From assembly GCA_022225965.2 (NCBI GenBank), contig JAKJXP020000036.1, positions 62,001 to 126,000 of the forward strand: a stretch of 64,000 bases of DNA, given 5' to 3'. Position numbers and translations under genes: made by a program. Shown piece by piece: positions 1 through 10,250 of this stretch. The notes beneath the pieces were generated by a model. The model searched no databases and had not been told where the DNA came from. It saw only the letters and a list, made by a program, of their open reading frames with translations. Every line of letters starts with the position of its first letter. Position 1 is the first letter of the stretch. This stretch comes from Diatrype stigma. Lineage: Eukaryota > Ascomycota > Sordariomycetes > Xylariales > Diatrypaceae.

Positions 1-107
1 AGAATCGAAGTCTCTTCTCCCCCCCCTCCTCCCCCCCTTCTTCCCCCCTCGGACCTCCTTCTTCTCCACCACCAGCCAACCAGCACCAGAACCGAACACC
101 GGCCATC
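1..107 (+). promoter_or_regulatory. C/T-rich leader upstream of flavohemoglobin
   Basis: A nearly pure pyrimidine (C/T) tract covers about 10-70, just before the flavohemoglobin ATG. Such CT tracts are common near transcription starts of strongly expressed filamentous-fungal genes. The assignment as leader or promoter is inference; the window starts too close to see further upstream. Confidence 0.4.
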
Positions 108-1675
108 ATGGCGACCCCCGCAGCGGCCCCCCCGGCGCCCCTCACGCCCTCGCAGATCGCCATCGTCAAGTCGACGGCGCCGCTGCTGAAGGCGCACGGC
201 GTGGAGATCACGACGCTGTTCTACAACAACCTGCTGGCGGCGCACCCGGCGCTCCGGGCGGTGTTCAGCGCCACGAGCCAGGCGACGGGCCGCCAGCCGC
301 GCGCCCTCGCCGCCGCCGTCCTCGCCTACGCCGTCCACGTCGACGAGCCCGCCGCCCTCGCCGCCGCCGTCGAGCGCATCGCCCACAAGCACGCCAGCCT
401 CGGCGTCGAGGCCGCCCAGTACCCCGTCGTCGGCGAGCACCTCATCGCCGCCGTCGCCGCCGTGCTCGGCGACGCCGTCACGCCCGAGGTCGCGGACGCC
501 GTAAGTGATTCGTAGTGGTAGTTGTTGTAGTTGCCCCCTTTTCCTCCGTATTGTGAGCTCCATTTTGAGAGTACACGAAAATCATACAAAATCAACCTCT
601 CACCTTATTTTCACGGATTCCCTCTCATTTATGCACTGTTTTACCTTGAAAAGAGGAAAGGGGTTGGGGCGAGGGGTCATGGCTGGGCGAGAAATGTGAT
701 ACGAAACAGTTGTCTTTTTTCTTTCCTTCTTCTCTTTTGCTGACTTCAGGTGGCGGGGAACAGTGGACCGCGGCCTACAACTCGCTCGCGGCCATCTTCG
801 TCGGGCGCGAGGCGCAGATCTATGAGGCCTTCGACGCGGACAGCGGCGCGGGCGGCTGGCGGGGGTGGCGGCGCTTCCGCGTGCAGCGGCGCGCGCCCGA
901 GTCGGCCGAGATGACCAGCTTCTACCTGGCGCCCGAGGACGGCCGGCCCCTGCCCCTCTTCCGCCCCGGCCAGTACGTCAGCCTGCACGTGTACGTGCCC
1001 GAGCTCGGCTGCCTCCAGCCCCGCCAGTACTCGCTCAGCGACGCGCCCCGCCCCGACTACTACCGCATCAGCGTCAAGCGCGAGGAGGACAACCCGACCG
1101 AGGCCGGCGGCGGCGGCGCCGTCAGCGTCCCCGGCCTCATCTCCAACCGCCTGCACGCCGACTACCCCGAGGGCGCCACCCTCGAGCTGTCGCACCCCGC
1201 CGGCGAGTTCTTCCTGGACGCTTCCTCGCCCGGACAGTCCTCCCCGCCCGCGGCGCCGGTCGTGCTCATCTCCGCCGGCGTCGGCATCACGCCGACGATC
1301 TCGATCCTGAACCACATCGTGGCGTCGGGGTCGCCGCGGCCCGTGGCGTGGGTGCACGGCACGCACAGCTCGGCGGTGCGCGCGTTCGGCGACCACGTGC
1401 GCGGCGTCGCGGCGCAGCACCCGAACGTCGACACCGCCGTCTTCCTGACCGAGGTCCAGGAGGGCAAGGACGTCCGGGGCGTCGACTACGACCACCAGGG
1501 CCGCGTGGACCTCGACAAGCTCGAGCCCGGGCGCCTGTTCCTGGGCGACCCCGCCGCCGAGTACTACGTCTGCGGCCCGTTCGGCTTCATGGCCGGCATC
1601 AAGGATCGCCTGGTGGCCAAGGGCGTCGACGCGGCACGGGTCCATATGGAGGTCTTTGGCACGGGCGACGAATGA
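108..1675 (+). CDS. Flavohemoglobin (nitric oxide dioxygenase), 2 exons, 434 aa
   Basis: Converts NO plus O2 to nitrate using heme, FAD and NAD(P)H; a cytosolic (sometimes mitochondrial) defence against nitrosative stress. Exons are 108-500 and 764-1675. The donor is GTAAGT at 501. The acceptor used is AACAG ending at 763, because the earlier CAG at 749 breaks the frame, while 764 gives VADA-WTAAYNSLA, the usual globin/linker join. A CTGAC branch site lies about 20 nt before it. The globin domain (about 10-145) shows LFYNN (B10 Tyr), ATGRQ (E7 Gln region) and IAHKH (proximal His). The reductase half shows RPGQYVSL and RQYSLSD (FAD), GVGITP (NAD) and YYVCGPFGFM. Length is normal for fungi. The ATG sits in a good context (catcATGg). 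Third positions are very GC-rich. Family call is secure; localisation is not determined. Confidence 0.95.
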
Positions 1676-3208
1676 AATGAAATGTATTGCAACGGAATGA
1701 AACGAGTAAATGAAAATATATCTGTTCTGTCCGGTCTTTGACGGACTGGGGTTTGCTAGGAAGGCGAAAGTAAAGGTTCACTCGTGTTGTATATACCTAG
1801 GTGAGTGAGTGTCTGCGAGTCGCAGGGAGTTAGTTGGGAGCATGTTCTAGGGTTGCATTGAAGAATTCATCATAGGTGGCACATTTTCTCTCCTCATATA
1901 ATTATACGAAGTCTATTACGAGAACTATATGCTGCGACTGAGATCTTATCTTCAATCAGTCTATGACAACCATGAGAACTCCGATACTGGATCTTGCAGT
2001 TAAGGGGCTTCCGTTGGGGATATAGACCAAGGAATTTTATTAGTAGAATAGTATAAGTAACCTCTACCCGGAGGTCCTTCCCGAGGGTATATCGACAACT
2101 AGAAAGACTCTAGTTCTTGAGCTGAGAACCTAGTCCGACAACGACCACTTACTGTGTGTCCTATACGTTTGCATGAGTGATTAGCTCTACCGTGATAAAT
2201 GGATTATACAAACCTAGTGTCATGATCGCGCTATCAAATATGAACTATGGTCAGATAGAGGCTATTAATGGTTTGACGAGCAGTTTCTTCATGTCATTGT
2301 ATCGCTCTAAAGCTACCCGAAGATACATACTTTGAGGATGTAGAATTCATAACACTTTGTAGAGATTGCTGACTGTTTTAAGTATACTGCCAGCGTAATA
2401 AGCTCTGTGGGACGGTACCACACATGCACACACTCTCTCTGTGTCTCTCTCCCTCCCTTTACAACCCCCCCCCCCCCCCAAATGTGGATCTCTCCCCCTT
2501 ATTCATATATCCTACAATTCCTTTACCATGAACTTTGGCGACCACCCCTTGTATGAAGAACGAGAACATCAGTATGCCTCACTATATACAGGCACAGCAA
2601 TTCGTTGGGAAGCAAAGTCAGCGAGACTAACAACGCCAGGACCGTAACCAGTTAGCTCCCCTTTTTGACCCATGTATACTCCCAGTCCATATTGAATACC
2701 TAAGTAAAAAAACGCTTAAGCCAACGAGGAACATGAATCCAAGAATTAGATTTGAATAGAGGCTGCTTCCTGTTAACCTATAAAGTAACAGTGTTATGCA
2801 GTAGAAGTGTAGTAACAGGCTGAGTTGGGCCGTAGCTGGTGCTAAGTGGAATCACTATATATATGCCTTATATCATATAACTTCCAGGCCCTTTAATCTG
2901 CGCTGGCTTCATATTTATGTTGGATGTTACGGTTGGTCCCAGAAAACACAATAGCGGCATGCTAAGGTATCCATCCACATCTGGTAGGTATGACTAGGGC
3001 ACTTGGCCATCATCCACGCCAACAGCATACAAGGACGAACTGTTCTTTGGCCGATGGAAGCTAGAGGTAACTGATACTTCGTCTAGATTTGACTTCTTGG
3101 CTAACAACAATGGCAGCTTTTGTTCCCCCAAACGCCTGAATGCAATGACTGAAGCTGGTATTATTATGACAAGATCGATCCCTACAAGACCGTAAGCTAC
3201 CTCGAACC
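1676..3208. other. Intergenic, no supported gene
   Basis: AT-richer spacer between the convergent 3' ends of the flavohemoglobin and HAS1 genes. Open frames here are short, lack splice partners and show no family features. A run of about 15 C lies at 2465-2479. I see no RNA gene or transposon. Confidence 0.6.
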
Positions 3209-5316
3209 TCATCGCCTGTGGTTGCTATTGTTGTATGACTTCTGCCCCTGTTTCGGTTGGCTGCCATACGGCCTCCTTCCCTGGACCTTCTTGTCCCTGC
3301 CCATGCTAGCACCCAGCGTCAGATCGATTCTCGGCGGGGTGCTGAAGCCGAAGCTCTTGGCGACCTTTGCCAGGTCCAGCTGGTGCACGTCGAATACGGT
3401 GCGCAAGCTGTGACTGGCATAGGCGTGGAGGTAGCTTCGGTATCCCTCCTTGGCGCTCTTGTTGAGATAGTAGTTCTGCGAGATCAGCTTCTCGAGCTGG
3501 GACTGGACGTTGAGAACCTTCTTCGCCGGGAACGAGTATTCGACCACAGGAACGCGAGCGGCCGTGAGGTGGCCCAGGAACGAAGCCTCGTTCGGTTGCA
3601 AGAAAAGAAGACTGCGTCCCTTGGAGTTTGCGCCACGAGCTGTCCGACCGACACGATGGATGTAGTCACGAGGGTCATCAGGCGGATCAAATTGAATAAT
3701 CCAATCGACCGCGGGAATCTGAGAAATCGTTAGCATCCAGTAGTTTGTGCTTGCATATTGCGGACTGAAAGGGGCTCTTACGTCTAAACCACGGGCGGCT
3801 ACATCAGTACAGATAAGTGTACCGCGCTTCGCGTTGGAAAACTCAAAGAACGTCCTCGTGCGCTTGTCTTGTTTCTGCTTTCCATGCAGGTCAAGACAAG
3901 GCAGGTCAATGTAGTTTAACAGTTCTGCATAGTATTTGACTGATGCACAGCTGCTCAAGAAGACGATGTTCTTCTTATCGCTGTATTTCTTCAAGAACGA
4001 AAACAACAGCAGGAATCGCTTGTCCGCTTCGCATGTCACGTAACCTTGCTCGAGACCCTCGACGGTGCTGAAAGTCTTTTCCTCATCGACGTTGACGTAG
4101 AGCGGACCTGGGCGAAGAGATATCCGAGCAAGATCTTCAACTTTGGTGGTCTGGGTAGCGGAGAACAACATGGTTTGTCGTTGTTCTGAAGGTAGAATCT
4201 TGATGATTGCTCTCATTTCATCTTCAAAACCCACATCGAGAATCCGGTCGGCTTCGTCGATAATCAGGGTCTATACATTTTTGTTAGCAAGAGCTTGGTA
4301 GAACCAAGAGGGTTATAGTTAACACCCACCCGAAGGTTTTTGAATACAAAGGGGGTAGTCTGGAGGTGATCAAGCAGTCTACCAGGAGTGGCGACTATTA
4401 AGTTAACCCCCTTAGACAGTTTCTCCGCTTCAGCGCGCTTATTGGCGCCACCAATAACGATGCCGTAGGTCTGACTGTGGTCTGATGCATCTAGTTAGCA
4501 GGGAAGCAGTCGTTTTGGGTGGGGGTTCGTATACATACGTTCCATAAGTTCTTTCGCAACCCCAAAAATCTGGAGGGCGAGTTCACGGGTAGGCGACACG
4601 ATGATCACACCAGTTCCATTGCGAGCTAGAAAACGGCACTTGTGTTAGAGACCGGGTTACGAACATGAATAGCAGAGACCAGCCTGGATGGGGAACTAAC
4701 GTTTGAAACGGAGTGCACTGAGCATTTCGATGGCGGGGAGGAGGAAGGCTAATGTTTTGCCTGAACCCGTCTTCGCGGCTCCCAGCAGGTCCTTGCCTGC
4801 TAGCAGAGGGGGGATAGATCTGCGCTGGATCTCTGTCATGTTCTCGAAGCCCATGCCCTGTATAGCCTTTATTGTCTTCTCGGACAGGTTCAAGTCGGTA
4901 AACTTTTGCGCATCCGTACTGGTCGTAAGCGGCAAGGAGAGAGCGGCTCCGTCGGGCAGATCGTCGCCACCGACACCGGAATTGGGTTTGCTGGCGTCTC
5001 CATCCTCCGATTCCGCCGCGGCAACTCTTTTATTCAACTCGGAAGCGTCGTTGGCGTCGTCGTCGCTGCTATCGTCGCCACCTTCAGGCTTCTCAATCTC
5101 GTCATCGTCACGCTCATCTTCAACGTCGCTCGCGGGCTTGCTGGGCTTCTCGGATCGGCTTCGCTTCACCTTCTTAGACTTAGGTGCTGCAGCGGAGGAT
5201 TTCGCGGAGGGTGTCGCGGAAGATGTCGCAGGGGCCGTGGCAGACTTTGAACTTGCGCTTTTGGTGCCATTGACATCCTTCAACTTTCTCTTCTTGCTGA
5301 CTCTAGCAGAATCCAT
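3209..5316 (-). CDS. HAS1: ATP-dependent RNA helicase HAS1 (DEAD box), 5 exons, 617 aa
   Basis: Nucleolar DEAD-box helicase for 18S and 25S rRNA maturation and release of snoRNAs. Exons on the minus strand are 5316-4701, 4625-4539, 4481-4330, 4270-3782 and 3718-3209; phases close to 1854 nt. Branch sites such as TGCTAAC precede the acceptors. The N-terminus (1-135) is Lys/Ser/Asp/Glu-rich and low complexity. Then come the Q motif region (about 139-165), Walker [10 protein letters not shown] (about 180), [28 protein letters not shown] ([10 protein letters not shown]), SAT ([12 protein letters not shown]), [14 protein letters not shown] and HRVGRTARG. The typical HAS1 C-terminus with YGIVIGGAN and a basic tail is present. 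Junction ELME-HHSQTYG supports the third acceptor at 4482. Length fits fungal HAS1 (about 580-620). Faces an SPB4 gene's function elsewhere in this window (60S assembly). Confidence 0.95.
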
Positions 5317-5903
5317 CTTGTTGGCTGGGTACGATGTTTGCGACTGGTACAGTTCTGAAGGCTGGATGCTGGATGCTGGATGCTGGATCTGAAAGTTGTA
5401 GTGGGCTCGCTCGCAGTTTGGTCTTGGGTAATTTTTTTGATTATCAGCCGTCCAGAATTCCTTATCGCACCCCGACCGGGGCTTGCCCAGACCGAGCTAG
5501 CGTGTAGCGGATAAAAGAATAGTCCGCTTCACTGGTGTAAAGTTTACCTAACTGCAGGTGGGATATCACATGCATGTAGTAAAGCGGGAGTGAGTGGGCC
5601 CACGGGACTGGAGTAGGTACAGGTACGTACCTCCAGTTAGTACGTACATACGGGCTATAAGTTCATGAAACAACAGCTGGAGCTGGATTTCCCGACCATC
5701 AGTGGCCGTTTGTTCCTTGAAACAGAGTGAAGCCAGCTTGCCAGCTTGCATGCAGAGAATCCTCATCGATCTGATGCTCAGGTTATATTGTGTATCTCAT
5801 CTAACTATTCCAAGCACCCATCCAACATGCTCACATACTCCTAGTCGTACACAACCGGACTCCTTGCCTAGGTACCTATTGTGAGCTGACCTATTGTTTA
5901 CCC
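5317..5903. other. Intergenic between HAS1 promoter and CVNH gene 3' end
   Basis: Contains the HAS1 upstream region and the downstream end of the CVNH gene. A near-triplicate GGATGCT repeat at about 5362-5384 lies in the HAS1 leader. I see no further coding evidence. Confidence 0.5.
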
Positions 5904-6580
5904 TCAAAACAACCCGACCCTTTGGCTGGTAATATTCTCAGAGCACCTCACCCAGCCGTCATCGTTGCTGAGGAATTGATCTAGAAGATCAGTCAATATA
6001 GGTAGCATTTCCGCAACGCCAATATGTCCACTGGGTACTTACTAAGGTCTATGGATGATTTCCACCATTCGCCATACCTTGAACATGTAGCGTATACATA
6101 CGTACCCCGAGAGTGGCGATCCCAGCAGCTGTGGGCGTACCAGCCGCTATATCATTAGGTCAGCCTGCCTACTCCGCGTCTGTTTTCAGCACATTTGCAT
6201 TCGGGGGAGGTCTGCCTACTTCGGCCTGGGGATAAGCACTCCTTCCAGGGTCGCCCCCAAACACAACTCAAGGTCCAACTCCGTCTTGCGGTATCCACCG
6301 TCCAGCGTGACGCAGTAAGTTCTCAGGATTTGAGTTACGCCATATTGGTCGGGGGAGATCCAGAACTGTGAGATGAGCCAGATCAGCACAAGTTGATCAT
6401 GTGGAGGGGACTTCTGCCGGGTCTGGCCGTCAATAATAGGAGAATGGCCTTTGGCCGGCGCTTGCTTACACTGCAGGATTCCGCAAATCCCCCTTTAGGG
6501 ACATAATGGTTTACAACATCAGCATAACTCAGTGGAAGGGCACTGAGCAAAAGGGTAGTGGCAGATAGTGATCTCATCAT
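5904..6580 (-). CDS. Secreted CVNH (cyanovirin-N homology) protein, 4 exons, 145 aa
   Basis: CVNH proteins are small two-repeat carbohydrate-binding (mannose-type lectin) folds. Exons on the minus strand are 6580-6470, 6365-6220, 6146-6043 and 5980-5904; phases close exactly (438 nt). Donors are GTAAGC, GTAGGC (weak) and GTAAGT; acceptors are CACAG, TATAG and TCTAG with CTGAT/CTGAC branch sites. The N-terminus MMRSLSATTLLLSALPLSYA is a signal peptide. Repeat 1 shows GGFAESCS, LRTYC, TELDLELCLG and EGVL. Repeat 2 shows GWYAHSC, YATCSRYGEWW, SSIDLNQFLSNDDGW and VRC, the classic CVNH ending. The in-frame joins N-G-W at exon 2/3 and DL-N-QF at exon 3/4 recreate the family consensus. A TATATAA box lies about 150 bp upstream. 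Each exon alone is too short to be noticed. Ligand unknown. Confidence 0.88.
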
Positions 6581-7352
6581 GACAATATGGCCGTGCGTGG
6601 GGATAATGGTTGATCTGTGTTCCAGATGAGAGGTGAAGAGAGAGCACAGCTTGTTGGGAATGAAGAAAGTAGGTATCTTTACGTTTAACGTCCAGTCCAT
6701 ATTGCAGTGATTGCCCTGTAGAACCAAGGCTTATATATCATGCTAATATTCATGAATTTCAGAAGGATGCTTCCTGTCCAAGTCCCGTGTACATGCAGTT
6801 ATAAAACTATGAAGGATGGTCATGAGACTCACTAGCAGTTACGAGAGCGACTGACAGACTCTAGTCCAGTGTCACCAGTAAAAAGGTAGTTCGTAATGTT
6901 GGAATACTAAGCACACAGTCGCTTTCTAACATGATATAAGGTTCGCCCCCTGAAATACTAGTAGATGTTAAGGATGAATAGCTTCCTATTCATTGCATAT
7001 ACCACTTCTTACTCACATTCACCGCATCATGCACGTGTCAAACCAGGACGAATCCAATAACACATAAAAATCGACTCCTTCGCCAACTCCTTTGTTCAAC
7101 CCCATAAGTCATGCTTGCCTGCTGCTGTAAATCCTCCCCCGAAAAGTAAAATACGCCAGCTCCGTCACTAGGTATTTCAAATGTACCGAAGTATTCCTTT
7201 TCAATCAAAGGACATTTCCGAACGGATGAAAGTGTAGAAATAGTAAGTGCGAATCATGGGCCCATCTCGCGACATGACGCTCGGTCATGGAATCATACCT
7301 ACGTCCCTTAGCCCACGGGCGGTTTCCTCAGCGCAAAACAAAAAAAGTCCAA
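6581..7352. other. Intergenic
   Basis: CVNH promoter region on the left, then the 3' side of the FAH-family gene on the right. Apart from the TATA box near 6734 I find nothing coding or repetitive. Confidence 0.5.
6731..6737 (-). promoter_or_regulatory. TATA box of the CVNH gene
   Basis: TATATAAG on the minus strand about 150 bp before the CVNH start codon. Position and sequence fit a TATA element and independently support transcription of the hidden gene. Confidence 0.55.
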
Positions 7353-8454
7353 CTACTCCTCGGCTACGATCTCGTTCGTCACGGATCCGATCCCGTCGAT
7401 CTCCAGCCTGACCACGTCGCCCACGCGCAGCTGGAACCGGGCGTGCTCGATCCCGGCGCCGTTCACGAAGGTGCCGGAGCCGAAGAACTCGCCGGGGTAC
7501 AGCCGGGTCCCCTTGGACACGTGCGCGATGGCCTGGCCCAGGTTGAACTGGTAGTAGTCGGTCTTACACACCGTCGCGAGCTCGTCGTTGATGAACACCC
7601 GCCCCGTGAGGTTGCCTATGCGCGTGGGCACGATCTCGTCGGCCGACACGACAACCGACGATATGCTGTTGGCGAAGGACTTCGAATGTTGAGGGCCGAA
7701 CCCGCTGTTTTTAGGGGGTTTCGATTGTCAGCTTCACAGGTACTCGTCTTTGATTGATCTAAGGATACGAAGGCACACTATCCGAGGATCGGTGTTCCTG
7801 TACAAAATAGGTATTATCGCCCATCTCAAGGGTCCAAGCAAGCAAACAAGCAAGCAAGCCCACCCTTTCACGCACTTACCTGCCCATCTCGGCCATCTGC
7901 ACGTTGCGCGCCGAGAAGTCGTTGAACACGCAGAACCCCGCGATGGCGTCGAAGGCCTCCTCGGGCGTGGCGTTGAACAGCGGCCTGCCCAGCACGGCGC
8001 CCAGCTCGACCTCGACGTCGAGGCACTCGCAGTACCTGGGGCAGTGCACGGGCGCGCCGTCGGCGTAGAAGCCCAGGTGGTTGGACTGGTAGAAGATCGG
8101 CTGCCGGTACCACAGGGCGGGGGGCCGGAAGCCCGGGAAGTCCCGGCCCGTCAGGGCCTGGTAGAGCCGGCCCAGCCGGTGCACCGCCGGCCGGTACAGC
8201 TGCGTCAGCCCCAGCGCCGCGCCGCGGTAGTGCTTCTCGAACAGCATGAAGTCGCGGTACGACCGCGGCTGGAAGGGCAGCGCGCGCTTCAGCGGGTCCG
8301 ACGCGTCGGGCGGGTTGGCCTGGAGCACCTGGCGGAGAAGATGTGGCGCTTGCGGCTTGTCGCCTCCGGCGGCAGCAGGGCTGGAAGCGCTTTCCTTGCC
8401 GCCGCTACTTTCGGGCAGCTCTAGCACCTCGTTGTTGACGCGGTGGAATTTCAT
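7353..8454 (-). CDS. Fumarylacetoacetate hydrolase (FAH) family protein, 2 exons, 308 aa
   Basis: FAH-superfamily enzymes cleave C-C bonds or decarboxylate beta-keto acids with a Mg2+/Mn2+ cofactor (e.g. FAHD1/2, ureidoglycolate lyase-like and aromatic-catabolic hydrolases). Exons on the minus strand are 8454-7880 and 7704-7353, with donor AG|GTAAGT and acceptor AACAG, giving join EMG-S-GFGPQHS. The C-terminal catalytic domain shows DVEVELGAVLGRP (metal-binding Glu pair), FCVFNDFSARN, then GRVFINDEL, LYPGEFFGSGTF and LRVGDVVRLEIDGIG. The usual GT(P)xGxG loop is present as FGSGTFVNGAG. The N-terminal part, with PRSYRDFMLFEKH, resembles fungal FAH-like proteins rather than true fumarylacetoacetase (which is about 420 aa). 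Substrate cannot be told from sequence. Third positions are GC-rich. Confidence 0.87.
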
Positions 8455-9201
8455 GGCTGAATGGCGTATTAGGCAACCTGAGTTTCTGCTGGTAATCGAG
8501 GGGTCGGTGAGCCTATTGAGTAGGTAGGTAGGTCGTAAGAAAATCGATACAACCCAGGAATCATTAATGGATAAAGTGGTTACCGTGTAACCAAGTCCGT
8601 GTTCGAAGTAGGTACGGTACCTGAGGCCTACCTATAGAAATCCGCATGAGCAAACTCGCATATAATGAGTAGCAGCCAAGTGCTATCAGCTGGATGATTA
8701 GTCTCTTCCAGTAAATTGTCCCGGAAAGCTGTCAGATATAGTAAGCTACAGCAGCTCTTCACCCAGTCTAATAGACGTGTGACTGAAGATCATTGAACAG
8801 TTGAGGTACTCGGTATTGCTATAGGAGCGATTGCAACTACCCACACACCGCCCAAGATCGGCCTTGCTGTTGCAACTACTTTACCCCGGATCGTACTCGG
8901 CAAGCCTTACATCGGGCTTCCGAAAGGCCAGGGCAGTCCCGGCTGATTGAATTGGTAGAGAATTGGGTACCTAGGTATTAGACGAAATTATCTATATGGT
9001 AGGTAGTTCAAGCGACAGGTAAGGATTACGCAGCGAACAGACGTTAATTATGTTATAAATACAGTAAAAATTCATATGTCATGGCAGAATAGCTCATAGG
9101 TGCACGTCTAGTTATCCTGAGGGTCTTGAAAGAAGAAAGGAACAGAGGCATCGCCTCTTAATCGATTGCTCGTTGCGCGGTTTTCTCGCCTCGTGTTGTT
9201 G
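8455..9201. other. Intergenic, no gene seen
   Basis: Low-GC spacer holding the FAH-family upstream region. Contains short TAGGTAGGTAGG runs near 8521-8530 and 8995-9003. No coding or RNA evidence. Confidence 0.5.
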
Positions 9202-10250
9202 TTACATCACACCTCGGGCTCGGAACTTCTCCCTCCAGTTCGAGTTCGGCTGGTGATGGTGCTGCGTGACGCCCCAGGTGTTCCACGTCGACTCGGTAGC
9301 TCCGCTCACCGAGGGCGCGGGTGGGGGCACGTGCGCTTGTCCGGGTGGTGCAGGCATGCCGTCGCCGTTGTTGCCTCCTCCCCTCTTCCAGAAGCCCGTC
9401 AAGAGCTGCTTAGCGTACAGCGACCCGGACGTGGGATTATGTTTCTGTTGCTGTTGCTGCTGTTGCTGCTGCTGGGGTGCGTAGTAGGCGCCGTATGCTT
9501 GCTTCTCCCGCCACAGGGTATCCGAGCCCTGCGATCCGGGCCGGTTTCCTCCGGCGTTCCCGTTTTCGGCGGCGTAGGCGGCGGCCATGAGATCATCCAT
9601 CCCGGCGGCACCGCGGCTCCTTCGCTGCGAGGATCTGTCGCCCTTCGTGCCCTGCTTGAGGAAGAAAGGCTTGAACTTTGACGTGCGCTTCGATTCATTC
9701 CTGCGGCGGCGGCACTTCCATATTACCCAGGCGATGGTGGTTACGGCCGCCAAGCCAACTGCTAAGGGTCAGTACATGCTATTGCAGCCTTGATGGTGGG
9801 GAAGGGTTCCTTACTGAGCACTCCCATGGCTATGACTCCACCGCGATTCATTATACCGGGCTCCTCTGTTGGCTGGGGGAGATCTGACTGCTGTGCTTGG
9901 TCGCTCTGTGCGGAGGTTGGTGCAGTCGCTGGTAGCACGGTCGGTGTCGTGGTTGGGGCGGACGTGGTAGAGCTAACGCCGAGCGTCTCCGTACCTATGC
10001 TACCCAGATCTACGGTCGATGACTGAGTGGGAGCCGGAGTTGCACTGTCGATACTGGTTGGGACGGTCGTAGGGGCTACGTAGTCGGGTGGGATGCTCGT
10101 TGGGAATGCTGTTTGCAATGGCGAAGGCGTCTCTGGTTCATCTCCCTCATCCTCGGACTCGGATTCCACCTCTGGAGGCGGCGACTGGGGCGTAGCATCT
10201 TGGCGACGAGAAACCCGCAAAGCCTTCCCAAATATCCCCCTCCGACTCAT
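9202..10250 (-). CDS. Single-pass membrane protein, Ser/Thr/Pro-rich with poly-Gln, 2 exons, 331 aa
   Basis: No enzyme family is recognised. Exons on the minus strand are 10250-9815 and 9761-9202; donor GTAAGG, acceptor CCTTAG followed by CAG (a NAGNAG site, so one residue may vary). Residues 1-130 are acidic then Ser/Thr/Pro-rich, suggesting an O-glycosylated or disordered ectodomain. The splice joins VIAMGVL to VGLAAVTTIAWVIW to build one transmembrane helix (about 138-160). It is followed by a strongly basic stop-transfer KCRRRRNESKR. The cytoplasmic tail has a run of about 10 Gln and ends in WREKFRARGVM. There is no clear signal peptide at this ATG; a start further upstream or a reverse anchor is possible. 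Architecture resembles fungal WSC/Mid2-type stress sensors only in general layout; no WSC cysteines are present. Confidence 0.75.

Noticed and set aside
746..1645. 299-aa antisense frame over flavohemoglobin
   Set aside because: Shadow of a GC-rich gene; the composition (Ala/Arg/Val/Gly/His) is typical of antisense frames.
6383..6727. Unspliced 114-aa frame over the CVNH gene
   Set aside because: Its C-terminal part is intron; only the signal peptide and first repeat residues are real coding sequence.
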